Source: CAWFPR01 sp963817635 (lineage in GTDB: Bacteria; Acidobacteriota; Vicinamibacteria; Vicinamibacterales; 2-12-FULL-66-21). Taken from it: a stretch of 64,000 nucleotides of DNA. Every line of letters begins with the position of its first letter. Position 1 is the stretch's first letter. The notes under the pieces were generated by a model. It did not search any database. It was not told the DNA's origin and saw only the letters and a list, made by a program, of their open reading frames with translations. A program made the translations under genes and the position numbers. Shown one piece after another: positions 43,976 to 53,569 of this stretch. The stretch covers positions 372,001-436,000 of the forward strand of contig CAWFPR010000002.1 in NCBI GenBank assembly GCA_963817635.1, given 5' to 3'.

Positions 43976-44602
43976 CTAGCGGCCTGGCACTTTGCGGCGG
44001 CGCGCGGCGAGCGCGGCCAGACCGGTGCCCAGCAGCAGGAGCGATGCGGGCTCCGGCACGCTTGGCGGGGGATCGGTGATCTTCGCGCTATTTCCCGTGG
44101 TGCCGATCTCGTTGATGTGCGCGAAGGCCCCGGTGGTCAGAAACGACGCGGCCAGGTAGGCGGCCGTGTTCGAGTCCAGGAAGAAGGTCACCGAGTCGCC
44201 GGCGTCGAACCGGCTCGCGTTGGGCTGCGGGAAGTCGAGGCAGACGTTCAGGCCCTGCCCCGAATTGTCGGTCGAGCAGGTCCCGAGGATGAGCGTTGGC
44301 GCGCCCGTGCCACCCGTGCCGGTGAAGCTCTCAATGGCGGGGCCGCCGAGCAAACCGCCGCTGTAGAGAAGCCCCAGCTGGTCGATGAAGCCGTTGGTGC
44401 CGTTGGTGATGACGACCTTCAGATCATCCGCTCCGGCGTTCTCGTTGAGAAGGTCCGCGGTGACCTCGACCGTTACCGAACCGGTCAGGTTGCCGCAGTC
44501 GCCGGTGTAGCAACTGCTGATTGAAATAGTGGCCGCTTCAGCGGACGGCGCGGCGAGCCCGACCAGCATCAGCACGGCCACAGCGAGTATCGCGTTCTTC
44601 AA
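43976..44602 (-). CDS. PEP-CTERM sorting-domain exported protein
   Basis: 208 aa from TTG 44602, chosen because AGGAG lies 9 nt upstream and because it gives a clean signal peptide (NAILAVAVLMLVGLAAPSAEA). The C-terminus has the sorting tag: VPEPASLLLLGTGLAALAA followed by RRRK. The tag is cut by an exosortase and the protein goes to the exopolysaccharide or surface. The beta-rich middle has two Cys pairs and no known enzyme motif. A TCCCTT/AAGGGA inverted repeat is in its leader (44628-44650). No exosortase gene is in the window. Confidence 0.88.
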   Translation of the reverse strand: MKNAILAVAVLMLVGLAAPSAEAATISISSCYTGDCGNLTGSVTVEVTADLLNENAGADDLKVVITNGTNGFIDQLGLLYSGGLLGGPAIESFTGTGGTGAPTLILGTCSTDNSGQGLNVCLDFPQPNASRFDAGDSVTFFLDSNTAAYLAASFLTTGAFAHINEIGTTGNSAKITDPPPSVPEPASLLLLGTGLAALAARRRKVPGR

Positions 44603-44831
44603 ATGTTCTGCTCCTGACAAACTGAGATCCCTTTTCGAGTCAGCAAGGGACCAGCCGGAGCTTCGAGCGGGCCGGGTTGGCGACGTGATTCGAGGTAAAC
44701 GCTACAAAACAGGATGGTTCGGCTCAGCCAGTTCCGGGGGAGCCTGCTTGTCGAATGGAAGAAGCCTGCCCAGGCGCAGCCGAAAGTCTCCCCGCCGGGC
44801 GAAAATCATGGGCGCCACGCGCCAGAACCGT

Positions 44832-45059
44832 TCACGACCGGGCGCGGCGGGGGCGCGGCGCGAGCTTGTAGCCGACGAAGGCGCCGCACGGAATGAAGAT
44901 GATGTCGAACGGAGGACCGACCAGGCTGCCGATCAGGAAGCCCGCGATGCCGCCGACGACCGCGAATACGGTACGCAGCACGGGCCGGCGCCACCGGATC
45001 CAGCGGGGGCACTGGTGGTTTTCACCGAGATACTGGCGGCAGCGCGGGCACGTCGACAC
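44832..45059 (-). CDS. Small zinc-ribbon membrane protein
   Basis: 75 aa. It starts STCPRCRQYLGENHQCP, a CxxC plus one more Cys, then a basic patch and two membrane helices (VFAVVGGIAGFLIGSLVG and FIPCGAFVGYKLAP). No family name is known to me. It ends before an empty 229-bp gap towards the PEP-CTERM gene. Confidence 0.5.
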   Translation of the reverse strand: MSTCPRCRQYLGENHQCPRWIRWRRPVLRTVFAVVGGIAGFLIGSLVGPPFDIIFIPCGAFVGYKLAPRPRRARS

Positions 45060-45089
45060 AGCAGAGAGAATACTCCAGGTGTATTGGTG

Positions 45090-45806
45090 TCAGGCGCGTC
45101 CGAGGACGCTCAGGAGAGCGAAGTACCGCGTCTTGAGGTCCTCGGCGGCCGTCTGCGTCTCGTCCATGTTCCTGGCGCCGGTGGCGGTGCGCAGCCTGGC
45201 GAGTGCCTGCGCGGTCGCTCCCGCGAGGCCGATCCAGGCGCCTGCGTCCTTGAGCGCTCCCGCTTTCGACTCCAGCTCCGCCCACGCCGTGGCGGCACGT
45301 TCCACCTGCGTCTGGATCGCGGCATAGTCGTCCGCGTTCAGCGCAATCTCGTTGTTCAGCCCGGCGCGTCCCGTGAGGCGCTCCATCGCCTCGTGATAGT
45401 CCGTCACCGCGTCGTCGAAGGTGCGTACCCCGGCCGTGGCCCGGGCGTCCCGCAGAATCGCGCGAATCGCCTCGAGATCGGCGTGCGCGGCGACCATCTG
45501 GCGGGCGACCGTTCTGGTGCGCGCCGCCTCGATCCGGGAAGCGACCGCGTCGAGTACCGGACCCGACGGCTGCGAGGTCCAGCCTGGCCGCTCGGATTCC
45601 GGCAGGTGCTGCAGGTTGGCCCAGCGACCGCGCAGGGCGACCAGATGCCGCAGCGTGCCGTCGACGTCACCCCGGGCGCTTGACAGCAGGGCCGCGTAGT
45701 ACGGCGCCATGGCCGCGCGGCACTGATCATCGAACGCGCCGGCCGCCGAGGGCCGGGGGGCAACGAGCGCGGCCACGAGCATGACGAGAACAGGAAAGTG
45801 CTGCAC
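45090..45806 (-). CDS. Exported helical protein of unknown function
   Basis: 238 aa with a signal peptide (VLVMLVAALVAPRPSAAG). The rest is all-helical with many Ala, Arg and Glu (ARQMVAAHADLEAIRAILRD, AATAWAELESKAGALKD) and resembles periplasmic helical bundles. It is divergent from tryptophanase, 156 bp away. No known domain is recognised. Confidence 0.6.
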   Translation of the reverse strand: MQHFPVLVMLVAALVAPRPSAAGAFDDQCRAAMAPYYAALLSSARGDVDGTLRHLVALRGRWANLQHLPESERPGWTSQPSGPVLDAVASRIEAARTRTVARQMVAAHADLEAIRAILRDARATAGVRTFDDAVTDYHEAMERLTGRAGLNNEIALNADDYAAIQTQVERAATAWAELESKAGALKDAGAWIGLAGATAQALARLRTATGARNMDETQTAAEDLKTRYFALLSVLGRA

Positions 45807-45962
45807 TGATTCTTCCGATCCGGCTCCTTACACGTCGCGTACCATGGGAAACCGGGGCAAAATGACAGGGAACCGGGGCCTGGATCTTGCGAGACGGCTT
45901 CTTTGTCCCGTGCGCATCCGGGATTCCGACGGCGGCTTCACGATCGAAAGTTCCGAGCAATT

Positions 45963-47348
45963 ATGCACCACACAACGATTATCGAACCGTTTCGCATCAA
46001 GTCGGTCGAACCGATCAAGTTCACCACGCGCGAGGAGCGCGAGCGGGCGCTTGCGACCGCTGGCTTCAACATCTTCCGCCTGCACGCCGACGATGTGCTG
46101 ATCGACCTGCTGACCGACTCCGGCACCGGTGCCATGTCGTCGCAGCAATGGGGCGCGCTGATGCAGGGCGACGAGAGCTATGCCGGGAGCCGATCGTTCT
46201 ATCGCTTCCGCGACGTCGTCCAGAATCTGACCGGATTCGCGAACATCATCCCGACGCACCAGGGACGGGCCGCCGAGCGCATCCTGTTTCACACGCAGGT
46301 TCGGGCCGGACAGGTGGTGCCGAACAACAACCACTTCGACACGACCCGGGCGAACATCGAGGTGGAAGGCGCCGAGGCCCGCGACCTGGTGATTGCCGAG
46401 GGGCGGGTGCCTTCGACGCTGCACCCGTTCAAGGGCAACATCGATCTGGGTGCGCTCGAAGCCCTCCTCCGGGAGGATCGGGCGGCCGGCGGAACCCGCG
46501 TGCCGCTCGTGATGGTGACCGTCACCAACAACTCCGGCGGCGGCCAGCCGGTCTCGCTGGAGAACCTTCGCGGCGTGCGGGCGCTCTGCGACACCTACGG
46601 CAAACCGTTCTTCCTCGACGCCTGTCGCTTCGCCGAAAACGCCTACTTCATCAAGATACGTGAAGCGGGCCAGGCCGATCGGGACCCGGCCGAGATCGCC
46701 CACGAGATGTTCCGGCTGGCCGACGGCTGCACGATGTCGGCGAAGAAGGACGGCCTGGCGAACATCGGCGGTTTCCTTGCGATGAACGACGGGCGATGGG
46801 CCGAGACCGCCCGCAACCTGCTCATCCTCACGGAGGGATTCCCGACCTACGGCGGGCTGGCCGGCTACGACCTCGAGGCGATCGCGCGCGGCCTCGAGGA
46901 GGTCGTGCAGGAGCCATATCTGAAGTACCGCATCCGCTCGACCGCGTACCTCGCGGACAAGATCACGGCGGCGGGCGTGCCGATCATTCAGCCGGCCGGC
47001 GGGCACGCGATCTACATCGATGCGCGCGCGCTCCTGCCGCACGTCCGTCCCCTGCAGTACCCCGGCATCGCCCTGGCGAACGCCTTGTACGTCGAGGGCG
47101 GGGTGCGGGGCGTCGAGATCGGCACCGTGATGTTCGGCCTGCATCCCGACGGGACGGAAACCGCGCCGGCCATGGACCTGGTCCGGCTGGCGATTCCGCG
47201 CCGGGTCTACACCCAGTCGCACATCGACTACGTTGCCGAGGTCGTCCTCGCTGTCGCCGCCTCGAGTCAATCGTTGTCCGGCTACCGGATTACCTCAGCG
47301 CCGACCACGCTGCGCCACTTCACCGCGACCTTCGAACAACTCGGGTAG
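45963..47348 (+). CDS. tnaA: Tryptophanase (tryptophan indole-lyase)
   Basis: 461 aa. A PLP enzyme that splits L-tryptophan to indole, pyruvate and ammonia. The PLP lysine is in CTMSAKKDGLANIGG. Other family blocks: YAGSRSFYRFRD, IIPTHQGRAAE and AIPRRVYTQSHIDYVAE. Tyrosine phenol-lyase is a close relative; here HFDTTR has the Asp found in tryptophanases where the phenol-lyase has Thr, and RGVEIG matches tryptophanase more closely. I therefore prefer tryptophanase. No tnaC leader or tnaB permease is seen. Upstream, GGGAA(A)CCGGGGC is repeated twice (45846-45880). Confidence 0.85.
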   Translation: MHHTTIIEPFRIKSVEPIKFTTREERERALATAGFNIFRLHADDVLIDLLTDSGTGAMSSQQWGALMQGDESYAGSRSFYRFRDVVQNLTGFANIIPTHQGRAAERILFHTQVRAGQVVPNNNHFDTTRANIEVEGAEARDLVIAEGRVPSTLHPFKGNIDLGALEALLREDRAAGGTRVPLVMVTVTNNSGGGQPVSLENLRGVRALCDTYGKPFFLDACRFAENAYFIKIREAGQADRDPAEIAHEMFRLADGCTMSAKKDGLANIGGFLAMNDGRWAETARNLLILTEGFPTYGGLAGYDLEAIARGLEEVVQEPYLKYRIRSTAYLADKITAAGVPIIQPAGGHAIYIDARALLPHVRPLQYPGIALANALYVEGGVRGVEIGTVMFGLHPDGTETAPAMDLVRLAIPRRVYTQSHIDYVAEVVLAVAASSQSLSGYRITSAPTTLRHFTATFEQLG

Positions 47349-47381
47349 CTGTGACGTACCTGACGGTCACTCGCGAAGCGG

Positions 47382-47633
47382 CACGAAGGACACGAAGCGC
47401 ACGAAGGCTGTCACGCAGGAGGGTGAGTCTCAGCGCGACGCTTTGTCCGGCCGGTCGCGCCGCGCAAGGCGCGGTCGGAGGCACAAAGACCCACCACCGC
47501 AAGCAGCCAGAGATCCCAGCGCTGTTTGCGGCGGCGGGCCTTTGCGCCTCCGGAGCCGGCGCCTCGGGCCGGCGCGCGACCGGCCTCAGCGTGACAAGCC
47601 TTCGTGGCCTTCGTGTGCTTCGTGCCTTTCGTG
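47382..47633. repeat. Long imperfect inverted repeat ending in 9-bp CACGAAGNN units
   Basis: CACGAAG recurs at 47382, 47391 and 47400; its complement CTTCGTG recurs at 47600, 47609 and 47618, all with a 9-bp period. Between them, GCGCGACCGGCC-, CTTTG(T/C)GCCTCCG- and GTGACA-type blocks recur in inverted order, so both arms (about 110 nt each) are copies of one element. The gap 47349-47845 (497 bp) holds no supported gene. Confidence 0.65.
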
Positions 47634-47845
47634 AAGGCCGTGGGCCCGCCCCATCCGCCGGGTTTCCGGCAGCTGCGCCGTGCCCGTGTTTTGACGAAAA
47701 ACCGGCGCATTCCTTCCGCCATCCAATGGTCCGGATCGCCGGCGTGCCACGGACGGCACGGGCATGGCCGCGCACGCTTCTTGCTCTGTTTGCTGTGACT
47801 TCTCCATTTGCCGCCTTTCCGACAGGCGGATAGAGGGCCGATTAC

Positions 47846-48697
47846 ATGCATCGTATTCTCTCGCGGGAGCTCCTGGCCCCGGACGTCGTCCGGTTCTGGG
47901 TCGAGGCGCCTCCCATCGCCCGCAAGCGTCGTCCCGGTCAGTTCGTGATCATCAGGCTCGGCGAAGGCGGTGAACGCATTCCGCTCGACCATCGCGGATT
48001 CAGACACCGCGCGCGGCGCGATTGCGCTCGTCGTCCAGGGGGTTGGCAAGACCACGCGCCAGCTGAACGCCATGGAACCTGGAGAGAGCATCCAGGACGT
48101 CGCCGGTCCGCTCGGGCTCCCGACCCACATCGAGCCGGGCCAGCGCGTCTGCTGCGTGGGCGGCGGCATCGGCACCGCGGTGGTGCTGCCGATCGCGCGC
48201 GGCGTGCGCGAGGCCGGGGGCAGCGTCGTCTCGATTCTCGGCGCGCGCACGAAGGACCTCATCATCCTCGAGGACGACGTGCGGGCCGTCGAGCGACACC
48301 TGCATCGTCACCACCGACGACGGGAGCTACGGCAGGAAGGGGCTGGTGACCGACGCGCTCCGCAAGGCGCATCGCGGAAGCGAAGCAGCCATTCGACGAG
48401 ATCGTCGCCATCGGGCCGCTCCCGATGATGCGTGCGGTCTGCGAGCTGACCCGGCCGTTGAACATCCGCACCATCGTCAGCCTGAACCCGGTCATGGTGG
48501 ACGGGACGGGCATGTGCGGCGGATGCCGGGTCAGTGTCGGCGGGCAGCAGAAGTTCGTCTGCGTGGATGGTCCGGAGTTCGACGGGCACCAGGTGGATTT
48601 CGGGGAGTTGATGGCGCGGCTGACGGCCTATCGGGAACAGGAGGCGGAGGCGACCGCGTGCCACCACGCCACCGGCCCGTTCACGCCCGCGTGGTGA
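47846..48697 (+). CDS. NfnA-like ferredoxin-NAD(P) reductase subunit, three frameshifts
   Basis: ATG 47846 starts HRILSRELLAPDVVRFWVEA and PGQFVIIRLGEGGERIP, the FAD domain of the family. Single extra bases at about 47990, 48291 and 48369 break the frame. The segments between read GAIALVVQGVGKTTRQL, VCCVGGGIGTAVVLPIARGV and FDEIVAIGPLPMMRAVCELT. The end has the 2Fe-2S ligand block GTGMCGGCRVSVGG with a later Cys in KFVCVDGPEFDG. Corrected length is about 283 aa. It pairs with the flavoprotein in the next gene for NAD(P)H-ferredoxin electron transfer, possibly bifurcating. Confidence 0.85.
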
Positions 48698-48702
48698 GGA
48701 CG

Positions 48703-50124
48703 ATGGCAAAGAAGATCACCCAGAAAACGAAAACGGCGATGCCCTGCGCCGACCCGCAGGAGCGGCGGCGGACGTTCGGTGAAGTGGCGACCGGCTACAC
48801 GGACGAGATGGCGGTCGCCGAGGCGAACCGCTGCATCCAGTGCAAGAACACCCCGTGCATCGCCGGCTGTCCGGTCGAGATCGACATTCCGGCCTTCGTG
48901 CAGCAGGTCGCCGACGGCGACTTCGACGGCGCCTACCGCACGCTCAGCGACAAGAACATCCTGCCGGCCATCTGCGGCCGCGTCTGTCCGCAGGAAGATC
49001 AGTGCGAGAAGCTGTGCACGCTCGGCGTGAAGTTCGAGCCGGTCGCCATCGGACGGCTCGAGCGCTTCGTCGCCGACCACGCGAACGCGATGGGCCTGCA
49101 CACCGACACGGCGTCGGCGCCGCCGCCGAGCGGCAAGAAGGTCGCGGTCATCGGATCCGGCCCGGCCGGGCTCACCGTGGCGGCCGACCTCGCGCGGATG
49201 GGGCACGGGGTCACGATTTTCGAAGCGCTCCATGCCGCCGGCGGCGTGCTGATGTACGGCATCCCCGAGTTCCGGCTGCCGAAGACGATCGTGCAGCGCG
49301 AGATTCACCAACTCGAGGACATCGGCGTCGAACTGAAGGTGAACCACGTGATCGGCCGCACCTTTACCGTGGACGATCTCTTCAACGAGCTGGGTTACGA
49401 CGCGGTCTTCATCGGCACGGGTGCCGGCCTGCCGCACTTCCCGACCATCCCCGGTATCAACCTGATCGGCGTCTACTCGGCGAACGAGTACCTCACCAGG
49501 TCGAACCTGATGAAGGCCTATAAGTTCCCCGAAACCGACACGCCGGTCGTGCGCGGCCGGAACGTCGCGGTGATTGGCGGCGGCAATACCGCGATGGACT
49601 CGGTGCGGACGGCCCTGCGCCTGGGCGCGGACCACGCCTACCTGGTCTACCGCCGCACCGAGCACGAGATGCCGGCGCGTCTCGAGGAAATCGAACACGC
49701 CAAGGAAGAAGGCGTCGAGATGGTGTTTCTCGCCGCCCCTGTCGAGATCCTCGGCAACGAACGCTCGCGCGTTCGCGCGATGCGCTGCATCCGCATGGAA
49801 CTGGGCGAGCCCGATTCGTCCGGCCGTCGAAGCCCGGTCCCGCAGCCCGGATCGGAGTTCGACATCGAGTTGGACGTCATCGTGTTCGCGGTCGGCCAGG
49901 GCGCCAATCCGCTCATTCGTTCCACGACGCCGGACCTCCACTACAACAAGTGGGGCAACATCTCGGCCGACTCGAATACGGGCGCGACGGAAAAGAAGGG
50001 CGTCTTTGCCGGCGGCGATATCGTCACCGGCGGCGCGACGGTGATTTCGGCCATGGGCGCGGGCCGGCGGGCGGCGCGCGCGATCCACGAATACCTGTGC
50101 AACCCGCTGCCGGACGGATGCTGA
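48703..50124 (+). CDS. NfnB/GltD-like NADPH flavoprotein (glutamate synthase small subunit type)
   Basis: 473 aa from ATG 48703. The N-terminal iron-sulfur domain has Cys in NRCIQCKNTPCIAGCPVEI and AICGRVCPQEDQCEKLC. Two dinucleotide domains follow: FAD (VAVIGSGPAGLTVA) and NAD(P) (VAVIGGGNTAMDS). FAGGDIVTGGATVISAMGAG is the C-terminal FAD contact. It follows NfnA by 5 nt and is followed by the gamma subunit, so it is the partner of NfnA, not a glutamate synthase subunit. No gltB-like gene is near. Confidence 0.88.
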   Translation: MAKKITQKTKTAMPCADPQERRRTFGEVATGYTDEMAVAEANRCIQCKNTPCIAGCPVEIDIPAFVQQVADGDFDGAYRTLSDKNILPAICGRVCPQEDQCEKLCTLGVKFEPVAIGRLERFVADHANAMGLHTDTASAPPPSGKKVAVIGSGPAGLTVAADLARMGHGVTIFEALHAAGGVLMYGIPEFRLPKTIVQREIHQLEDIGVELKVNHVIGRTFTVDDLFNELGYDAVFIGTGAGLPHFPTIPGINLIGVYSANEYLTRSNLMKAYKFPETDTPVVRGRNVAVIGGGNTAMDSVRTALRLGADHAYLVYRRTEHEMPARLEEIEHAKEEGVEMVFLAAPVEILGNERSRVRAMRCIRMELGEPDSSGRRSPVPQPGSEFDIELDVIVFAVGQGANPLIRSTTPDLHYNKWGNISADSNTGATEKKGVFAGGDIVTGGATVISAMGAGRRAARAIHEYLCNPLPDGC

Positions 50125-50125
50125 C

Positions 50126-50707
50126 ATGATTTCCACTCGCTTCCACGGCCGCGGTGGACAAGGGGCCGTCATTGCTTCGAAGCTGCTCGCGTCGGCGCTC
50201 TTCCGGGAAGGCTGGCACGTGCAGGCCTTCCCCTCCTTCGGCGCCGAGCGAACCGGCGCACCCGTCATGGCCTTCCTTCGCTGCGACCACGCACAGATCA
50301 ACGAGCACTACCAGGTATACGAGCCGGACTTCGTCGTCGTGCTCGATCCAGTGCTCCTCAAGAGCGTGAACGTCACGGCCGGGCTGCGCGAAGGGGGCTG
50401 GGTGATCGTGAACACGTCACGTACGCCCGACGAGATGGAGATCGAGGGAGCGTTCAACGTGGCGACGTGCGACGGCACGGCGATCGCGCTCGAACACGGA
50501 CTCGGGTCGCGGACCACGCCGATTGTGAATACCGCGATGGCAGGTGCCTTCGCCGCGGCGACGACGCTCGTCACGCTCGACGCCATCCTGGCGACGATTC
50601 CGGACTACGTGCCGGCCAACGTCGCCGGCAACCAGCAGGCGGCGCGCGACGCATTCGGCAGGACGCTGGTGCGCGGCATGGCGATCGCGGCTTCGCCGGA
50701 TCGCTGA
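50126..50707 (+). CDS. 2-oxoacid:ferredoxin oxidoreductase gamma subunit
   Basis: 193 aa, 1 nt after the previous stop. It starts ISTRFHGRGGQGAVIASKLL, the family signature (GRGGQG), followed by GWHVQAFPSFGAERTGAPV and EPDFVVVLDPVLL. It is a subunit of a PFOR/KOR-type enzyme with the alpha and beta subunits downstream. Coupled translation with NfnB is likely. Confidence 0.9.
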   Translation: MISTRFHGRGGQGAVIASKLLASALFREGWHVQAFPSFGAERTGAPVMAFLRCDHAQINEHYQVYEPDFVVVLDPVLLKSVNVTAGLREGGWVIVNTSRTPDEMEIEGAFNVATCDGTAIALEHGLGSRTTPIVNTAMAGAFAAATTLVTLDAILATIPDYVPANVAGNQQAARDAFGRTLVRGMAIAASPDR

Positions 50708-50722
50708 GGCAGGAAAGGGCAC

Positions 50723-52411
50723 ATGGCGGTTTCGATCAGGCTTCCAGACGACGTGCCGGACGGCACACCCATGGCGGTGTCGCTCCGCACGACCCGCGAT
50801 CTGCCCACGGGCAGCTGGCGGACGTTCCGCCCCCGGTACGTGACCTCGGCCTCCCCGTGCAACCTGGACTGCCCGGCGGGGACCGACGTGCGGCAGTTCC
50901 TCACGCTCGCGTCGCAGGGGGACGCGGTGAGCGCGTGGCACACGATTGTCGAGCGCAATCCGCTTCCGGCCGTCTGCGGGCGCGTGTGCTACCACCCGTG
51001 CGAGGCGGCGTGCAACCGGCTCGGTCTCGACGACCGCGTGGCCGTGCACGCGATCGAACGCGCGGTCGCCTCCGAGGCCGCGCGGCTGAACGCGATGAAG
51101 GACCTGGTCGGCGCAGTCGCGCCCGACGGCGCCCGTGTGGCGATCGTGGGCTCCGGTCCCGCCGGCCTGAGCTGCGCGTATCACCTCGCCCGCGCCGGCC
51201 ACCAGCCCGTCATCTTCGAGGCGGCCGACGAGGCCGGCGGGATGCTGCGCTATGGCATCCCGGCCTACCGGCTGCCCCGCGAAGTGCTGGCGGACGAAAT
51301 CGACCTGCTGCGCCGGCTCGGGGTGGAAATCCGCACGGGGCACCGGCTTGGCGCGAACGTCGCCTGGAGCGACCTGAGCGGGTTCGACGCGATCTTCATC
51401 GGCGCGGGCAACCAGCGATCGAAGCCGGCCGGCGTGTCGGGCGAGACGCTCGACGGCGTGCGCCCGGCGATTGACTTCCTGCGTGACGTCAATGCGGGCC
51501 GCTCCGTGTCCGTCAGCGGCCGCGTGGTCGTCGTTGGCGGCGGCAACACGGCCATCGACGCGGCGCGCGTCGCGCTGCGCAAAGGCGCAAAGGTCACGGT
51601 GCTCTACCGCCGGTCGCGCCAGGACATGCCGGCGCATCCCGACGAGATCGCGCAGGCGGAAGCCGAAGGCATTCAGTTCGTCTACCAGGCCTCGCCGATC
51701 CGGTTCCAGGGATGGCGCGGGGTGCTGACGAGCGTGCACTGCCAGCGCACGCGTCCTGGTGTGCCGGACGCCAGCGGGCGGAGCACGCCGGAGCCGATCC
51801 CGGGCGACACCTTCACCCTGTCGTGCAACGACGCGCTGACGGCCATCGGCGAGGAGCTCGAGTGCGAGGCGTTCGAGTCGGTGGTGGAGATCGCGCGCGG
51901 GCGGATGAAGGCGGATCGCTGGGGGCGCACCGCCAAGGCGCCGATCTTCGCCGGAGGCGACGCCGCGACCGGCGCCGGCACGGTCGTTGACGCCATCGGG
52001 TCCGGGCGGCGGGCCGCCGAGGCGATCCACGCGAAGGTGGCCGGCGTGGCACTGCCGGGGGGCGAGGACCCCGGCGCGCGCGTGACCGGCGACGACCTCA
52101 ACCTGTTCTACTTCGGCCACGCGCCCCGCGTGCACGTGCCGATGCTGCACAAAAGCTACGCGACGGCCGGCTTCAGGGAAGTGGCCGGTCCGCTCGCCTG
52201 GAGCGAGGCAGTGGCCGAGGCCGGACGCTGCCTGACGTGCGGATTGTGCACGGAGTGCAACAACTGCGCGGTGTTCTGTCCTGACGCGGCGATTACGCAC
52301 CGCGCCGAGGGCGGGTACACGATCGACGAATCACATTGCAAGGGATGCGGCATCTGCGTGGCGGAATGTCCGCGCGGCGCGATGTCGCTCGTCCCGGAGG
52401 AAGTACGATGA
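50723..52411 (+). CDS. GltD-like flavoprotein fused to a PorD-like 2x[4Fe-4S] ferredoxin domain
   Basis: 562 aa. N-terminal Cys cluster (SPCNLDCPAGTDV, CGRVCYHPCEAACN), FAD domain (VAIVGSGPAGLSCAYHLA), NAD(P) domain (VVVVGGGNTAIDAAR) and FAGGDAATGAGTV. The last 75 residues form a ferredoxin with two four-Cys sets: CLTCGLCTECNNCAVFCPDA and CKGCGICVAECPRGAM. That part stands in for the missing separate delta subunit of the oxidoreductase. It would move electrons from the oxidoreductase to NAD(P). It overlaps the alpha subunit gene by 4 nt (ATGA). Confidence 0.88.
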   Translation: MAVSIRLPDDVPDGTPMAVSLRTTRDLPTGSWRTFRPRYVTSASPCNLDCPAGTDVRQFLTLASQGDAVSAWHTIVERNPLPAVCGRVCYHPCEAACNRLGLDDRVAVHAIERAVASEAARLNAMKDLVGAVAPDGARVAIVGSGPAGLSCAYHLARAGHQPVIFEAADEAGGMLRYGIPAYRLPREVLADEIDLLRRLGVEIRTGHRLGANVAWSDLSGFDAIFIGAGNQRSKPAGVSGETLDGVRPAIDFLRDVNAGRSVSVSGRVVVVGGGNTAIDAARVALRKGAKVTVLYRRSRQDMPAHPDEIAQAEAEGIQFVYQASPIRFQGWRGVLTSVHCQRTRPGVPDASGRSTPEPIPGDTFTLSCNDALTAIGEELECEAFESVVEIARGRMKADRWGRTAKAPIFAGGDAATGAGTVVDAIGSGRRAAEAIHAKVAGVALPGGEDPGARVTGDDLNLFYFGHAPRVHVPMLHKSYATAGFREVAGPLAWSEAVAEAGRCLTCGLCTECNNCAVFCPDAAITHRAEGGYTIDESHCKGCGICVAECPRGAMSLVPEEVR

Positions 52412-53567
52412 CGACCAAGGTCATCGAGGGCACGCATGCCATCTCGCACGCGGTCCAGCGCTGTCGCGCGAAGGTCATCGCCGCTTATCCCATCACCCCC
52501 TCGTCCGGGGTCGTCGAACTGCTCGCCGAGATGTGCGCCGACGGCCGGCTCGACGCGCGCTACGTCGCGGTGGAATCCGAGCACTCCGCGATGGCGACCT
52601 GCGCCGGCGCGGCGCAGACCGGCATCCGGGCCTTCACGGCCACGTCGTCGCACGGCCTGCTCTACATGCACGAGATGCTGCACTGGTGTGCGGGCGCCCG
52701 GCTGCCCATCGTGCTGGCGAACGTCAACCGCGCGGTCGGCTCGCCCTGGAACATCTTCGCGGACCAGAACGACAGCCTCTCGCAGCGCGACACGGGCTGG
52801 ATTCAGGTACTACTGCGAGAACAACCAGGAAGTGCTCGACACGATCATCCAGGCCTACAAGGTCGCCGAGCGCGTGCTGATGCCGGCGATGGTCTGCCTC
52901 GACGCGTTCTTCCTGTCGCACACGAGCGAGCCCGTCACGATCCCCGATCAGGAGAGCGTCGATGGCTACCTCCCGCCGTTCACGCCGGAGTACATGCTCG
53001 ACACGGACAACCCGCATGCCTTCGGCGGGGTGCTGCTGAACGACACGTACATGGAGCTGCGCGCGCGGATGGATCGATCGATGCGGCAGGCGCTGACGGT
53101 GGCGAGCGACGCCGACGCGCGAGTTCGGCCGGGTCTTCGGCCGCCACTACGGACTGATCGACACCTACCGCACCGAGGATGCGCGGACGATCCTCGTCAC
53201 GTCGGGCACGGCGGCGGGCACCGCGCGCGGCGTCGTAAACCATTACCGCGAGCAGGGGATGGCCGTCGGCCTGGCGCGCATCCGCCTGTTCCGGCCGTTC
53301 CCCGCGGCGGAGCTGCGCCGCGCCCTGGCGCCGGCGCAGCGCGTCGTGGTCTTCGATCGGAACATCTCGTTCGGGCTGGGCGGGATCATGGCGTCGGAGA
53401 TTCGCGCGGCGCTCTGCAATCACACGCCGCAGCCGCAGGTGTACTCGTTCGTCGGCGGCCTTGGCGGGCGCGACGTCACTCCCGAGACGCTTCGCACCGC
53501 CATCGACTATGCCGTGACGCACGAAACGCCCGGCGCGGACATGTTGTGGCTCGGGCTGAAGGACTAG
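52408..53567 (+). CDS. 2-oxoacid:ferredoxin oxidoreductase alpha subunit, two frameshifts
   Basis: ATG 52408 starts TKVIEGTHAISHAVQRCRAK, then VIAAYPITPSSGVVELLAEM, a typical start of the alpha subunit. Single extra bases at about 52807 and 53120 break the frame; restoring them joins NIFADQNDSLSQRDTGWIQ to YYCENNQEVLDTIIQAYKVA and later EFGRVFGRHYGLIDTYRTED. The protein ends VTHETPGADMLWLGLKD at TAG 53567. The corrected length of 385 or so aa is normal. Pyruvate or branched-chain 2-oxoacids are both possible substrates. Confidence 0.88.
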
Positions 53568-53569
53568 TC

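Noticed and set aside
45963..47348. Tyrosine phenol-lyase instead of tryptophanase
   Set aside because: The residue pattern FDTT and VEIG agrees with tryptophanase. The call rests on remembered family differences, so it is kept at moderate confidence.
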